64,000 bases of DNA from Caballeronia hypogeia (GTDB lineage Bacteria; Pseudomonadota; Gammaproteobacteria; Burkholderiales; Burkholderiaceae), in contig NZ_FCOA02000015.1 in assembly GCF_001544875.2 (NCBI RefSeq), positions 62,001 to 126,000 on the forward strand, given 5' to 3'. The notes beneath the pieces are model-generated. The model saw only the letters and a program-made list of their open reading frames with translations. It had not been told where the DNA came from and did not search any database. The first letter of the stretch is position 1; each line of letters begins with the position of its first letter. Shown one piece after another: positions 25,941 to 35,579 of this stretch. A program made the position numbers and the translations under genes.

Positions 25941-27317
25941 TCAGGCGGGACTGCTCATCAGCGTGTATTTCACGTGCACATATTCCTCGATTCCATGATG
26001 ACTGCCTTCGCGCCCGTATCCGGATTGCTTCACGCCGCCGAACGGCACCGAAGCCGTTCCGACCGAACCGGAATTCAGAATCACCATGCCTGCCTCGAGC
26101 TCCCGCGACAGTCGGAATGCACGTCCGAGATCGCGAGTGAACGCATAGGCGACGAGACCGTATTCGGTGTCGTTGCTGCGCGCGATGACTTCGGCTTCGG
26201 TGGAGAAGCGATAGATCGGGAAGACGGGGCCGAATATTTCGGTCGAGGCGATCGGCATGTCGTCCGAGACATCGACGAGGATGGTGGGCGCATAGAAGAG
26301 CCCGCCTTTCGCGTGCGGATGTCCGCCGAGCACGACCTCGGCGCCGCGCCTGCGGGAATCGTCGACGAGCCGGCCGACCTTGTCGATGGCCGCACGATTG
26401 ATCAACGGACCGACGACGAACCGTTCCTGCAGCCCTTGATCGACGGGAATGGCTTCGACGAGCGCCTTGACGCGCTGGACGAACGCATCGTGCACGTTCG
26501 CCTGGACATACACGCGGTTCGGCGAGATGCAGACCTGGCCGCTGTTGCGCAGCTTCGCGGACACGAGCGCTTTCGCCGCTTCGTCGAGATCGGCGTCGTC
26601 GAAGACCACGAACGGCGCATTTCCACCCAGTTCCAGCGTCATGGTTTTCAGTGTGCCGGCGCACTGCGCGGCGAGCAGCTTGCCGACCGCGGTCGAACCC
26701 GTAAACGAGATCTTCCTGATGCGCGGCTCGTCGGTGATCAGCTTGCCGATCTGCACCGGATCGCCGGTCACCATCTCGAACACGCCTTCCGGAATGCCGG
26801 CGCGGCGTGCGTATTCGAGCAGCCTGTATGCGGTGAGCGGGGTTTCCTCGGCAGGCTTCAGGAGGATCGTGCAACCCGCTGCAAGCGCGGTCGCCACCTT
26901 GCGCGCGATCATCATGAACGGGAAATTCCAGGGCGTGATCGACGCGACCGGCCCGACTGGTTCTTTCGTGACGATCACCGCCGCGTCTTTCGCGTGGGTC
27001 GGGATGGTGTCGCCGTACACGCGCCTGGCTTCCTCCGCGTACCATTCGATGAAGCCGAGCCCATACTCGATCTCGCCGAAGGCTTCCGACAGGCACTTGC
27101 CGTTCTCGCGGCACATGAGTTCAGCGAATGCGGCCTTGTCGGCACTGACGAGGTCGAACCATCTGCGCAGCAGATCGCTTCGCTCACGCGCGAGGGCGCG
27201 CGACCAGGCCGGGAACGCCGCGCATGTGCGGTCGATGGCCGCTCGCACCTGCGCTTCCGAATGATGTTCGACTCGCCCGACGATGGTGCCGTCGGCGGGA
27301 TTGAGTACATCGATCAT
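25941..27317 (-). CDS. NAD(P)-dependent succinate-semialdehyde-type aldehyde dehydrogenase
   Basis: A 458-residue aldehyde dehydrogenase closest in character to GabD-type enzymes: VGPVASITPWNFP near 121-133, KPAEETPLTA, FTGSTAVGK, catalytic E229 in LELGGNAPF and catalytic C263 in NSGQVCISPNR. It oxidises a semialdehyde to the acid. GGAGAATAAAGC precedes the ATG. It is divergent from an AraC-type gene, its probable regulator, and converges on the MHS transporter gene. Confidence 0.9.
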   Translation of the reverse strand: MIDVLNPADGTIVGRVEHHSEAQVRAAIDRTCAAFPAWSRALARERSDLLRRWFDLVSADKAAFAELMCRENGKCLSEAFGEIEYGLGFIEWYAEEARRVYGDTIPTHAKDAAVIVTKEPVGPVASITPWNFPFMMIARKVATALAAGCTILLKPAEETPLTAYRLLEYARRAGIPEGVFEMVTGDPVQIGKLITDEPRIRKISFTGSTAVGKLLAAQCAGTLKTMTLELGGNAPFVVFDDADLDEAAKALVSAKLRNSGQVCISPNRVYVQANVHDAFVQRVKALVEAIPVDQGLQERFVVGPLINRAAIDKVGRLVDDSRRRGAEVVLGGHPHAKGGLFYAPTILVDVSDDMPIASTEIFGPVFPIYRFSTEAEVIARSNDTEYGLVAYAFTRDLGRAFRLSRELEAGMVILNSGSVGTASVPFGGVKQSGYGREGSHHGIEEYVHVKYTLMSSPA

Positions 27318-27491
27318 GCTTTATTCTCCGAAGTAGGTGAACCTTCTCAGCGCATGGACGCAGCGTGATTCACGCATGCGGATGCATGATCGAATGCTAG
27401 GGGCGTCGTGACCGGACGAGAACGTGTGATCGTCTGCGAAGCTTGCCCGATCCTATGAACACGCCTCTATCGCCTCTGTCGAGCACGAAGC

Positions 27492-28475
27492 ATGAAAACG
27501 CATCGCTCTCCCGCAATGCCCGTAATGGAAACCGAAGACGAAGCACTGGCTCGGGTGCACGCTTCGATGGTGCGCCGGCTGCTGGAACTGGCGCCGAACG
27601 AAGGCTATAACGCGACGCCGATGCCGGACATGCGGCTGTTGCGATCGAACCGCCCGCTGACGCGCACGCCGGTGCTGTACGAGCCTGGTATCGTCGTCAT
27701 CGCGCAAGGCCGCAAGCGCGGCTATCTCGGCGACAAGGTGTACGTCTACGATGCGCAGCACTATCTGGCCGTCGCCTTGCCTCTGCCGTTCTCCATGGAG
27801 ACCGACGCCACCGCCGCCGAACCTTTGCTCGCGGTGTACGCGCGCCTCGATCCGACGCTTGCCGCCGACGTGCTGCTGCAGATCGACGAGCGCAACGGCG
27901 TGGTGCCGGGCGAGCCGGGCGGCATGGCCACGACGAGGCTCGATCTGGCGCTCGGCGAAACCATGCTGAGGTTTCTCGATGCGATGCGCGATCCGCTCGA
28001 AGCCGCGCTATTGGGGCCTTCGCTGGTTCGGGAGATTTACTTTCGAGTCTTTATCGGAGAGCAGGGTGGTTCGATGCGTGCGGCGCTCAACCTCGATGGA
28101 AACTTCGGGCGGATTTCCAGGGTGCTGCGCAAGATACATTCGAGCTATGCCGAACCGTTGACGATCGAAACGCTCGCCAGGGAAGCGACCATGAGCGTGC
28201 CGTCGTTTCATATGCATTTCAAGGCGGCCACGAAGACCTCGCCGCTGCAGTACATCAAGTCGACACGTCTGCATCAGGCGAGGCTATTGATGGCGCGGCA
28301 GGGAATGACCGCCGCCGCGGCGAGTGCGCAGGTGGGGTATGAGAGCGCCTCGCAGTTCAGCCGCGAGTTCAAGCGGCTCTTTGGCGGCACGCCTTCGCAA
28401 GAACTGCGGCGGATGAAGCAGCATTTCGCGTTGCCGGAAGCGGACCCGGATTCACGGTATGTCTCATCGCATTGA
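27492..28475 (+). CDS. AraC-family transcriptional regulator
   Basis: A 327-residue protein with an AraC_N-type cupin domain (about residues 35-190; TPVLYEPGIVVIAQGRKRGYLG near 58-80) and two C-terminal helix-turn-helices (about 215-310; ESASQFSREFKRLFGGTPSQ). The family usually responds to a small molecule. It is divergent, by 174 bases, from the aldehyde dehydrogenase gene, which is the most likely target. The ribosome site is weak; Met9 and Met12 are other possible starts. Confidence 0.9.
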   Translation: MKTHRSPAMPVMETEDEALARVHASMVRRLLELAPNEGYNATPMPDMRLLRSNRPLTRTPVLYEPGIVVIAQGRKRGYLGDKVYVYDAQHYLAVALPLPFSMETDATAAEPLLAVYARLDPTLAADVLLQIDERNGVVPGEPGGMATTRLDLALGETMLRFLDAMRDPLEAALLGPSLVREIYFRVFIGEQGGSMRAALNLDGNFGRISRVLRKIHSSYAEPLTIETLAREATMSVPSFHMHFKAATKTSPLQYIKSTRLHQARLLMARQGMTAAAASAQVGYESASQFSREFKRLFGGTPSQELRRMKQHFALPEADPDSRYVSSH

Positions 28476-28521
28476 ATCATAGATGAGTGCTCTGACAACG
28501 AGCGGCGAATCGCCAACCACC

Positions 28522-29463
28522 CTATCCGTGCGGTGGCATGAGGTTATCCCTTTCGAGCGACAGTCTCAAAGACAACAGGCTGCGATTACGCAACAGCGCA
28601 ATTGCCGTCATTGCGGTTGCCGCGCCCGCAATCAAGTCAACGAGATAATGCGAACCTTGAGTCGGTGTCGAGAGAATAACTGCAATATTCAAAATAAGAA
28701 ATATTGGAAATATCCGCGTCCGTCGCATCGCATATGCCAGCAATATGGCCATTATCGTGTGGAAAGACGGAATCGAAACCAGACCCTGTGCGGACCGCAG
28801 GTCGAAGATTCTTAGCGTCCCGTCTCGCAGAGGTTCGAAGTGACTCAGAAGTGATACGTCAGCATGCACAACTTCTTGGTAGAATTTTGCAGGGCCCGCG
28901 GCAGGAAAATAAACGGAAACAACGCTTGTTATGAGATAGGAGAATATCATTGCCGCATTAAATTCTGCGAGTTGCTCCTGTCGTTTGGTGAATGACAGAT
29001 AAATGATAACCACGGCAATTTGAGGAAACGCGCTCGAATAGGCCAATGCCAGCGCGTGGCTCAATTGAGGCCGATGCTTCGTCCACAGATACACTCGGGG
29101 CCAGTCGAAGCCGAGTGCGCGATCCCATGCAGCCAACGTATTATCGACTAACGGCGCGTTTGTACTGACCAAGAGATAGCCGAAAAAGCACGCTGTCATG
29201 GCGAACAAAATAAACAGCGAGGAGCAAGTCAGCGCGATTCTTATTTTTTCGTCACGCCGATATCGCTCGAAAAGAAGCGGGGACAGCAAGCCAAGCGCGC
29301 CTAAAAGATGTAGCGCTACTCCGTGCCCCGCTATCGACCACTCCCCTGCAAGGCCCCATCCCAGATCAACGGCAGCAAGTAGCAGCGTCGTCACCGCCAG
29401 TGCTGCATTCGGCTTCGAAAAGAACGTGAGACGCCCATCCGCTGAGTACAATTTCGCTTCCAT
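28522..29463 (-). CDS. PAP2-family (Aur1/Ipt1-like) membrane phosphatase
   Basis: A 313-residue membrane protein with about six hydrophobic segments. Two phosphatase motifs are clear: IPSFHT at 231-236 (H235) and GSHYLVD at 270-276 (H272, D276). This pattern matches the PAP2_3 group, which includes inositol-phosphorylceramide synthases and lipid phosphatases acting on the outer face of the membrane. The substrate is probably a lipid phosphate or phospholipid headgroup. The gene is visibly richer in A and T than its neighbours (for example around 28680-28760), which suggests recent acquisition. No functional partner is adjacent. Confidence 0.85.
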   Translation of the reverse strand: MEAKLYSADGRLTFFSKPNAALAVTTLLLAAVDLGWGLAGEWSIAGHGVALHLLGALGLLSPLLFERYRRDEKIRIALTCSSLFILFAMTACFFGYLLVSTNAPLVDNTLAAWDRALGFDWPRVYLWTKHRPQLSHALALAYSSAFPQIAVVIIYLSFTKRQEQLAEFNAAMIFSYLITSVVSVYFPAAGPAKFYQEVVHADVSLLSHFEPLRDGTLRIFDLRSAQGLVSIPSFHTIMAILLAYAMRRTRIFPIFLILNIAVILSTPTQGSHYLVDLIAGAATAMTAIALLRNRSLLSLRLSLERDNLMPPHG

Positions 29464-29801
29464 AGAGCCTTTTTTGCTGTTAACGACACGAAGGGCGATT
29501 CCTTTAACCGTGCGCTGCGCGACCTTGCGAAGGTCTATATTTCGGCGCTTGCTGGGCGTCGACTATCGAGAACACCGGATGTCTCTTCAGTGTCGAAAGT
29601 ACTCATGCCTCTCCATTCCTCCGTCCCCGGCCTCGTTCCGTTCGAACACGATGAAGTGCTTCGAAAGCGTCCTTGACAACGACGACCGTCAACCCTGAGC
29701 GCGTCATCCCGAATCGGCATGACGGCCTCAATTTTCTGGCTTCACTGCCGTAAACGAGTCATGTCAGTTCGTCTTCGGCTGGGAGAACGCCCAGCGAGCG
29801 C
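29464..29801. other. 338-base gap without a recognisable gene
   Basis: This gap separates the divergent PAP2 and GGDEF genes and must hold both promoters. The one clear structure is an interrupted hairpin at 29702-29724 (CGTCAT and CCG pairing with CGG and ATGACG), with TTTT 10 bases further on. No coding similarity was seen on either strand. Confidence 0.5.
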
Positions 29802-31019
29802 ATGCGTATCGACCTCATTACCCTTTATCTGTTAGCGATCGGAACGCTTCTCGCCAGCAGCGGCCTGACGCTCTGGGAACGCCGGTCGTATCCGCGGCGC
29901 AGACGCGAACTCGGCGTGCTCGCGGCAGGTTACGCCACGCTCGCGCTTGGCTGCGCCACCGCCGCGATCCGGCATAACGTGCCCGGCCTTCCCGGCGTCG
30001 TGGGCTCCGCGCTGGCGAATCTCATCATCGTCGGCGGGTATCTGCTGAATCTGCAAGGTGTCGCGCTCCTGAACGGACGCCGCTACGGGCGGATGTCCCT
30101 CAGTATCGTGTCGATGCTCGCACTCGCCTGGGCCATCGCGGGCACGCGCGGCGAGGCGGTCATGTGGGCGTACATTAGCGCCATTCCCATCGCCGTGGTG
30201 TGCGGCTTGACCGCGCGCGAACTCCTCGGCACGCGCGATTCGAAATGGAAGCAGTCGCGCAACCTCGCCGTGGCCATCACGGGCGCTCACGCGCTCTTCT
30301 ACGCGTTCAGGGCCGCCATTCTGCCGTGGCTGGCGGCATCGTTCGGACCGCATCTGCTGGCGATCTTCGGCCAGGCGACGATGTACGAAGGGGTGCTCTA
30401 TTCCGTCATCCTGCCGATGACGCTCCTGCGCCTCGCGCGCGACGAGGCCCACGCCGATCTGCGACGCGAATCGCAGACCGATTACCTCACTGGTCTGGGC
30501 AACCGCCGATGGTTCTTCGAAGAAGGGGCAGGCGCCATCCGCGAAAGCAACGCCTTTCCGCCGGTGTCCTGTCTCGCGCTCGACCTCGACCACTTCAAGG
30601 CGATCAATGACCGCTTCGGCCACGAAGCCGGCGATGAAGTGCTGAAGTCCTTCGCCAGGATTCTGCGTAGCGTGCTCGGACGCGATGTGATCCTGGCGCG
30701 CATCGGTGGGGAAGAGTTCGCCGCGCTGTTGCCGGGGCACGAAAGCGCCCGCGCGAAAGATCTGGCCGAAGCCGTTGTCCGTCGATTCGCGCAGACGGTC
30801 ACGCGCACGGCGGGCGGCGTGGAGATCGAGGCGACGGTGAGCGTCGGCATGGCGCGCTTCGGGACTGATGAAGACACGCTGGCGAAAGTGCTCGCCGCCG
30901 CGGATCGCGCGCTCTACAGCGCGAAATCGCGCGGTGGCAACCGGCTCGAAATCGCGCGAGCCGCAACGACCCGCGCGAATCCCCACGACGCTGCGGAGCG
31001 CCGTCTGACGGTCCTCTGA
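29802..31019 (+). CDS. Membrane-bound diguanylate cyclase (GGDEF domain)
   Basis: A 405-residue protein with about six membrane segments in residues 1-210 and a GGDEF domain from about 225 to 390. The active site reads GGEEF at 302-306, with the upstream DLDHFKAINDRFGHEAGD metal/GTP-binding block intact, so synthesis of cyclic di-GMP is expected. The usual RxxD inhibitory site 5 residues before GGEEF is not recognisable here. No EAL domain is present. It stands alone between a PAP2 gene and a pseudogene scar, and its input signal is unknown. Confidence 0.9.
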   Translation: MRIDLITLYLLAIGTLLASSGLTLWERRSYPRRRRELGVLAAGYATLALGCATAAIRHNVPGLPGVVGSALANLIIVGGYLLNLQGVALLNGRRYGRMSLSIVSMLALAWAIAGTRGEAVMWAYISAIPIAVVCGLTARELLGTRDSKWKQSRNLAVAITGAHALFYAFRAAILPWLAASFGPHLLAIFGQATMYEGVLYSVILPMTLLRLARDEAHADLRRESQTDYLTGLGNRRWFFEEGAGAIRESNAFPPVSCLALDLDHFKAINDRFGHEAGDEVLKSFARILRSVLGRDVILARIGGEEFAALLPGHESARAKDLAEAVVRRFAQTVTRTAGGVEIEATVSVGMARFGTDEDTLAKVLAAADRALYSAKSRGGNRLEIARAATTRANPHDAAERRLTVL

Positions 31020-31077
31020 GCTCATTTCCCGTCGTCCGGCGAAAGACCCGACCGATCCGAAGCGGGCGTTGCTTGCT

Positions 31078-31773
31078 TCAGGTCGAACCCGATTCTGTCC
31101 GGAGATGATTGACGAAGAGCTTTGCAGCAGTCGGCAGCGATTCAAACGAGCGAACGCAGATTTGAATCTTGCGCCGCGCCCACGCCTCAGAAAGCTGAAT
31201 GATCCGGAAGTCGAACATCACCGAGTACCGTCGAGCCAGTTCCAGCGGCAGGATCCCGATGCCGAGTCCGGAGTTGACCATGAAGCACAACGCGTCAAAC
31301 CCCGTGCACTGGACCTTCAGTTTCAAGTTGCGCTTTTCTTCGTTGGCAGCGGAGGCCAGCACGCGATTGATCGAACTGCCCCTGTGCAAGCCGATGAAGT
31401 CGTAGTTCAATGTCTCCGCAAACCTGAAACCGTCACGCGCTTTCAAGGGATGGTCGGCCGGAACGACGAGCGCCAGCACATCCTCGCGATACGGAAAAAC
31501 CTCCACCTCCTGATCGGGGGCGTCGCCTGAAAAGATGCCGACATCCGCCGCGTTTTCAGCCACTGACTTGGTCACGGCCGACGTGATCTTTTCCTCCAGA
31601 TCCACCTGGATATTCGGATACTCGCTCAGGAACTTCTTGATGTCGTCCGGCAAGAACTGAGTGATTGCCGAGATATTCGCGTGTACGCGGACGAAGCCGC
31701 GAATACCGACTTCGTATTCGCGCATGTGCACGGCGATTTCATCGAGCTCGTGCAGCGCACGTCGTGCCAGCTT
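31078..31773 (-). pseudogene. LysR-family regulator remnant lacking its DNA-binding domain
   Basis: The linker helix (ARRALHELDEIAVHMREYE) and the complete effector domain of a LysR protein are encoded, down to the stop at 31078. The frame is closed by a TGA at 31774-31776, and the helix-turn-helix that should precede the linker is absent. Beyond the break, sequence of an HMG-CoA lyase begins on the opposite strand. It cannot act as a normal DNA-binding regulator. Confidence 0.8.
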
Positions 31774-31817
31774 TCAGAACGAAAAGCAGTTCATCGATAC
31801 GGACCGGAAAATCGCGT

Positions 31818-32078
31818 TCGTCGCTCGGCGGTCTCGGCGGATGCCCATATGCACCGGGCGCCAGCGGGAACGCCTGCACCGAGGATCTGGTGCACATGCT
31901 CAATCTGATGGGTTATGACACCGGGATCAGAGAGCAGGAGTTATTGGTTGTGGTCGAAGTTCTGCCCGCGTTGATCGGGCACGAGTTGCCCGGTCACGTG
32001 AATAAGGCAGGTCTGCGCTCACGGCTCCATCCCGGACCGACACTATGTCAAGCAGGTGGAGCCGCGTCATTCGCTTGA
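31818..32078 (+). pseudogene. 3' remnant of a hydroxymethylglutaryl-CoA lyase gene
   Basis: From 31818 the plus strand encodes SSLGGLGGCPYAPGASGN, the cysteine-bearing signature of HMG-CoA lyases, followed by TEDLVHMLNLMGYDTGI and LPALIGHELPGHVNKAG, the end of that family. About the first two thirds of the enzyme, including the catalytic DTTLRDG region, are missing. No plausible start precedes it. Confidence 0.8.
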
Positions 32079-32148
32079 ACATCGAACGAACCAATGACAG
32101 CGCCTGAGATGCTTGCCGCGTGAGCGGGCAATGGTTTCTGCGCGAGTG

Positions 32149-34551
32149 TCACTGCGCCTGCTGCCACTGCAACACCGGATGCGTCGCGCCCGCGGGCATC
32201 GCCCACGCGCCGCCCGGACCGAAGTTCCATCCCGCGAAGCTCGACGGCGTGCTCATCTGTGGTGTCGTGAGACCGTTGCTGTCGGGCGGCGCGGGGCCGT
32301 TCCCGACGCTGAACGCGTGCGCTTGCGTCGTCACGGTCTTGTCCCAGTAGACGTTGTCGCGGATTGTGCCGTAGTTCCACGCGGCCGCGCCGCCGCGGTA
32401 GGAGCCAGGGGGCTGGCCGGGTCCGCCGACGAGATTGGCCGCGAACGATTCATCGATGACGCCCGTCGCATCGTTCGTATCGACGAGACCGCCGTCCGCC
32501 GTATAACCGGTCACGTACGACTGCGTGATCAGCCCCGCATTGCCGCTGACGAGCCCGCCCGTGCCGCCGTGCGAGCCGCGGCCTTGAGAGCCGTCCGCGA
32601 ACGACTGCGCGATGGTCCCGTAGTTGTCGCCGACGAGCCCGCCCGCGCTGCCCTGCGTGCTGATCGACGCGCTGCTCGACGAGCGTTCCACCGTGCCGTA
32701 GTTGCTACCGACGAGACCGCCATCGGTGGCGGCGCCGTAGATGATTCCGTCGGAGATGCTGCCGGAACTCGACGAATACGTCACGAGCCCGTAATTGACG
32801 CCCACCAGGAGCCCGAACGATCCGATCGACGATCCCACGTAAATGGTCCCGTTCGTGATCTTCACGTTGCGCACGACGCCCTTCGCGCCGACCACGCCGA
32901 AGAGGCCCATCGCGTCGCTGGTGCCTTGCCCGTAAGGGAGTTGTGGTCCGTAGGCCAGGCCGACCGGCGTCAGCTTGTCGATCGTGTGGCCCATGCCGTC
33001 GAACTGTCCCGTGAAAGGCGCGCCCGACGCCGCATTCTGGCCGGGCATCGAGCCGATCGGATTGAACACTGTCGTCCCGCTCGCGTCGATATCCTTGCCG
33101 AGCGCGTAGTTGCCCGCGAGATCCTGCTCGATGTTCTGCAGATCCGCGCGATTGTTGACGAGCCTGTAGCCGGTGATCTGCGTCACGAGCCCGCTATAAG
33201 GCGCCGCCGTCCACGCGCCGTTCGCGAGCAGCGTGCCCGGGGCGTAGCTGCCGTTCATGTCGTAGAGCGCAGTGACGATACCCGTGCTTTTCGACCAGTC
33301 GATCGTGCCGTCATTCGCGATACTCCCGCCGTTGTCGATCGCGCCGCTGTCCGCGCGCAGCGTGAGATCGCCGCTGCCGGTGTTGGCGATCGTCGTATTC
33401 GGTGCGATCGTCAGACTGTGCGCGGCGCCGAGCGTCAGCGCCGCCGTGCCGTTCCACAGCACGTTGCCGTCGATGGCGAGATCGCCAGTCGAGGTTTCCA
33501 CGTCCACCGACGTGCCCGCGCCCAGGCTGCGCGACACCGCACCCGCGTTGCTTGCGCCGAGCGTGAACGTCGGCGCGCCGAGCTTCCACGTTCCGGCCGT
33601 GACCGTCGCGCCGCTGACATCGAGCGTGCCGCCACGCGTTTCGACCGTGCCGCCGCTGCCGTTGACGTTCGTCGCCGCGATGTCGCCGCTCGCGTGGATC
33701 GCGCCCGAATCCGCGACGAGCCAGACGTGGCCGTCGCGCGTGGCGGTGCCCGTCGCGCGGATCGCCGCGCTGCTGCCCGCGAGCGCGTAGACGTTGCCAT
33801 CGGCCGCTTGGAGACTAATCTGCGCCGCGCGGATCGCGCCCGCGTTCAGCACGGCGCCGCCGCTGCCCGTCTGCACGAAAACCTGCTGGCTGCCCGCCGC
33901 GTCCTGCAGCAGCACCTGCTTGCCCGCCGCGAGTTCCGCGCTGCCTTGCGCCGCGTCGACGCTGCCGAGATTCGCCGCGAGCGTGCGCGAGATGAGGAAG
34001 ACATCGCCGCCGCTCGATCCGATCTGGCCCAGATTCACGACGATGCCACTCCCGCCGCCCGACAGCGTGAGCGCGCCGCCTTGCATGAAGGCGTTGTTGC
34101 AGACGTCCAGCGCCGACGCGACGAAGCGACCGCCTGTCGCGACCACGCCTGTCGGCCCGACGAGCACGCCTTGCGGATTGATCAGCCAGACACTGCCGGT
34201 CGCATCGAGATGCCCGAGAAGCACCGAAGGATCGCCGCCGGTGACGCGGTTGAGGGTCGCGCCGCTGCCGTTGTCGAAGGTGACGACGCGGCCATTGCCG
34301 ATCGAAAAGCTGCGCCAGTCGATCACGCCACGCGAGGACGTCTGGTTGATCGTCAACGACTGCCCGCCACCGCTGATCGAGCCGCTGCCCGCGACGAACG
34401 CACCGCCTTTCGGCAAGGGCGGCGCGGCGCATGCGAGCGCGGCCGGCAGCAGGAGCGAAAGCGGAACCAGACGCGGGACGAGAAAACCCTTACGGTCGCC
34501 TGAAGAAAAGGCGGCGGAGAGAAGTGAAAACGAAGGTGCGCGGCGCGGCAT
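32149..34551 (-). CDS. Two-partner-secretion exoprotein (filamentous haemagglutinin-type) with GLUG repeats
   Basis: An 800-residue secreted protein. After an extended signal region ending in LLLPAALACAAPPLPKGG comes a TPS secretion domain (about 45-290) with LTINQTSSRGVIDWRSFSIG, FDNGSGATLNRVTGGDPS and INPQGVLVG, the last corresponding to the NPNG motif. The rest is beta-helix sequence ending in several GLUG-type repeats (GGLVGSNYGTVERS, GGLVGDNYGTIAQS). The ATG at 34551 is preferred because GGAGG lies 5 bases before it; an ATG at 34563 is also in frame. No TpsB (ShlB/FhaC) outer-membrane partner gene is in the window. It may be exported by a distant partner or be an orphan. Confidence 0.87.
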   Translation of the reverse strand: MPRRAPSFSLLSAAFSSGDRKGFLVPRLVPLSLLLPAALACAAPPLPKGGAFVAGSGSISGGGQSLTINQTSSRGVIDWRSFSIGNGRVVTFDNGSGATLNRVTGGDPSVLLGHLDATGSVWLINPQGVLVGPTGVVATGGRFVASALDVCNNAFMQGGALTLSGGGSGIVVNLGQIGSSGGDVFLISRTLAANLGSVDAAQGSAELAAGKQVLLQDAAGSQQVFVQTGSGGAVLNAGAIRAAQISLQAADGNVYALAGSSAAIRATGTATRDGHVWLVADSGAIHASGDIAATNVNGSGGTVETRGGTLDVSGATVTAGTWKLGAPTFTLGASNAGAVSRSLGAGTSVDVETSTGDLAIDGNVLWNGTAALTLGAAHSLTIAPNTTIANTGSGDLTLRADSGAIDNGGSIANDGTIDWSKSTGIVTALYDMNGSYAPGTLLANGAWTAAPYSGLVTQITGYRLVNNRADLQNIEQDLAGNYALGKDIDASGTTVFNPIGSMPGQNAASGAPFTGQFDGMGHTIDKLTPVGLAYGPQLPYGQGTSDAMGLFGVVGAKGVVRNVKITNGTIYVGSSIGSFGLLVGVNYGLVTYSSSSGSISDGIIYGAATDGGLVGSNYGTVERSSSSASISTQGSAGGLVGDNYGTIAQSFADGSQGRGSHGGTGGLVSGNAGLITQSYVTGYTADGGLVDTNDATGVIDESFAANLVGGPGQPPGSYRGGAAAWNYGTIRDNVYWDKTVTTQAHAFSVGNGPAPPDSNGLTTPQMSTPSSFAGWNFGPGGAWAMPAGATHPVLQWQQAQ

Positions 34552-34762
34552 GAGCGCCTCCATGGCGGATGAAATCGGTGGTGAATCGATTTATCGCCGC
34601 TGCTGGTAGAGCCGACGCCGCTCCGGTGGCCGCGCTGTCATGCTGTCGACAAGATCGCGCAGCCTGCCGGGAAGGTCGCGAACCTGACGCGCGAGCAGGC
34701 GAATCGATGGTAGCGCCGGCTTGTCCGTCATGCAATGTACGAATATGTCCGCTCGTCACGCG

Positions 34763-35530
34763 TCACGCGTCGAGAATACCTGCCGCGACAAAGCCACCGT
34801 CCACCGAGAGCGTTTGACCTGTGATGAAACTCGATTCCCGGGATGCGAAGAAGGCGACTGCCGCCGCGATCTCCTCGGGAAGACCGTACCGTTTCATTGG
34901 CACCTGGCGCAGGTAGGCGTTGCGCGCTTCCGCGGAGTGCTGGCGGGTGAGCGTCGTTTCAACAGGGCCGGGCGCGACCGCATTCGCAGTGATGCCGTAT
35001 TCCGCGAGCTCGATGGCCATCTGCCGCGTCAGTCCGATCATCGCAGTCTTGGATGTGCCGTAGCCCGTGCGTCCCGCACCGGCGCGTATGCCGCTCACCG
35101 ATGCGATGTTGACGATTCGTCCCCAGCCAAACGGCCGCATGCGCAGCGCGGCCTGCTGCGCCAGTGCGAGCGGACCGGTGACGTTCACTTCCATGATGCG
35201 TCTGAAATGGTCCAGCGGAAATTCGGTGAACGAATGCAGACCGGCGATTCCGGCGTTATTGACCAGTACATCGCAGCGTCCGACGCGCGCATCGAGCGCT
35301 TCGAAGAATGCCTTGATCGAATCGTCGTCGCCGACATTCAACTCGAGAGCGAACGCTCGTTTGTCGAGCCGGATAATCTCCGACGACACCGTTTCCGCCG
35401 CCGCCAGCGTGAGATCGGTCGCTACGACGGTGAAGCCATCGGCCGCGAGCCGCGTGGCGATCGCCCCGCCCAATCCGCCTGCCGCACCGGTTACGACCGC
35501 CACGCGATCGGGATGAGCCGCGTCGATCAT
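34763..35530 (-). CDS. Short-chain dehydrogenase/reductase (FabG-like)
   Basis: A 255-residue classical SDR: TGAAGGLGG at 14-22, NNAG at 91-94, S144, Y157 and K161 as catalytic triad, and the C-terminal ITGQTLSVDGG. It reduces or oxidises a hydroxyl/carbonyl group with NAD(P). AGGAGG sits 9 bases before the ATG at 35530. It is the second gene of a minus-strand operon with another SDR, divergent from the iclR gene, and so probably controlled by the palindromes at 36428, 36570 and 36614. Confidence 0.9.
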   Translation of the reverse strand: MIDAAHPDRVAVVTGAAGGLGGAIATRLAADGFTVVATDLTLAAAETVSSEIIRLDKRAFALELNVGDDDSIKAFFEALDARVGRCDVLVNNAGIAGLHSFTEFPLDHFRRIMEVNVTGPLALAQQAALRMRPFGWGRIVNIASVSGIRAGAGRTGYGTSKTAMIGLTRQMAIELAEYGITANAVAPGPVETTLTRQHSAEARNAYLRQVPMKRYGLPEEIAAAVAFFASRESSFITGQTLSVDGGFVAAGILDA

Positions 35531-35579
35531 CGAAAACGCCCTCCTGGATATAGGTTGTGTTATCTGCATGCTCAGGCGA

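Noticed and set aside
31078..31731. Effector-domain-only LysR fragment as a functional small regulator
   Set aside because: An in-frame stop directly ahead of the linker helix and a broken gene on the other side point to a truncation. A standalone function cannot be excluded but has no support.
32113..34503. Very long open frame on the plus strand opposite the exoprotein gene
   Set aside because: It is Arg/Ala-rich with no domain, no ribosome site and no plausible composition. Such frames arise opposite GC-rich genes, and the minus strand carries a clear TPS exoprotein.
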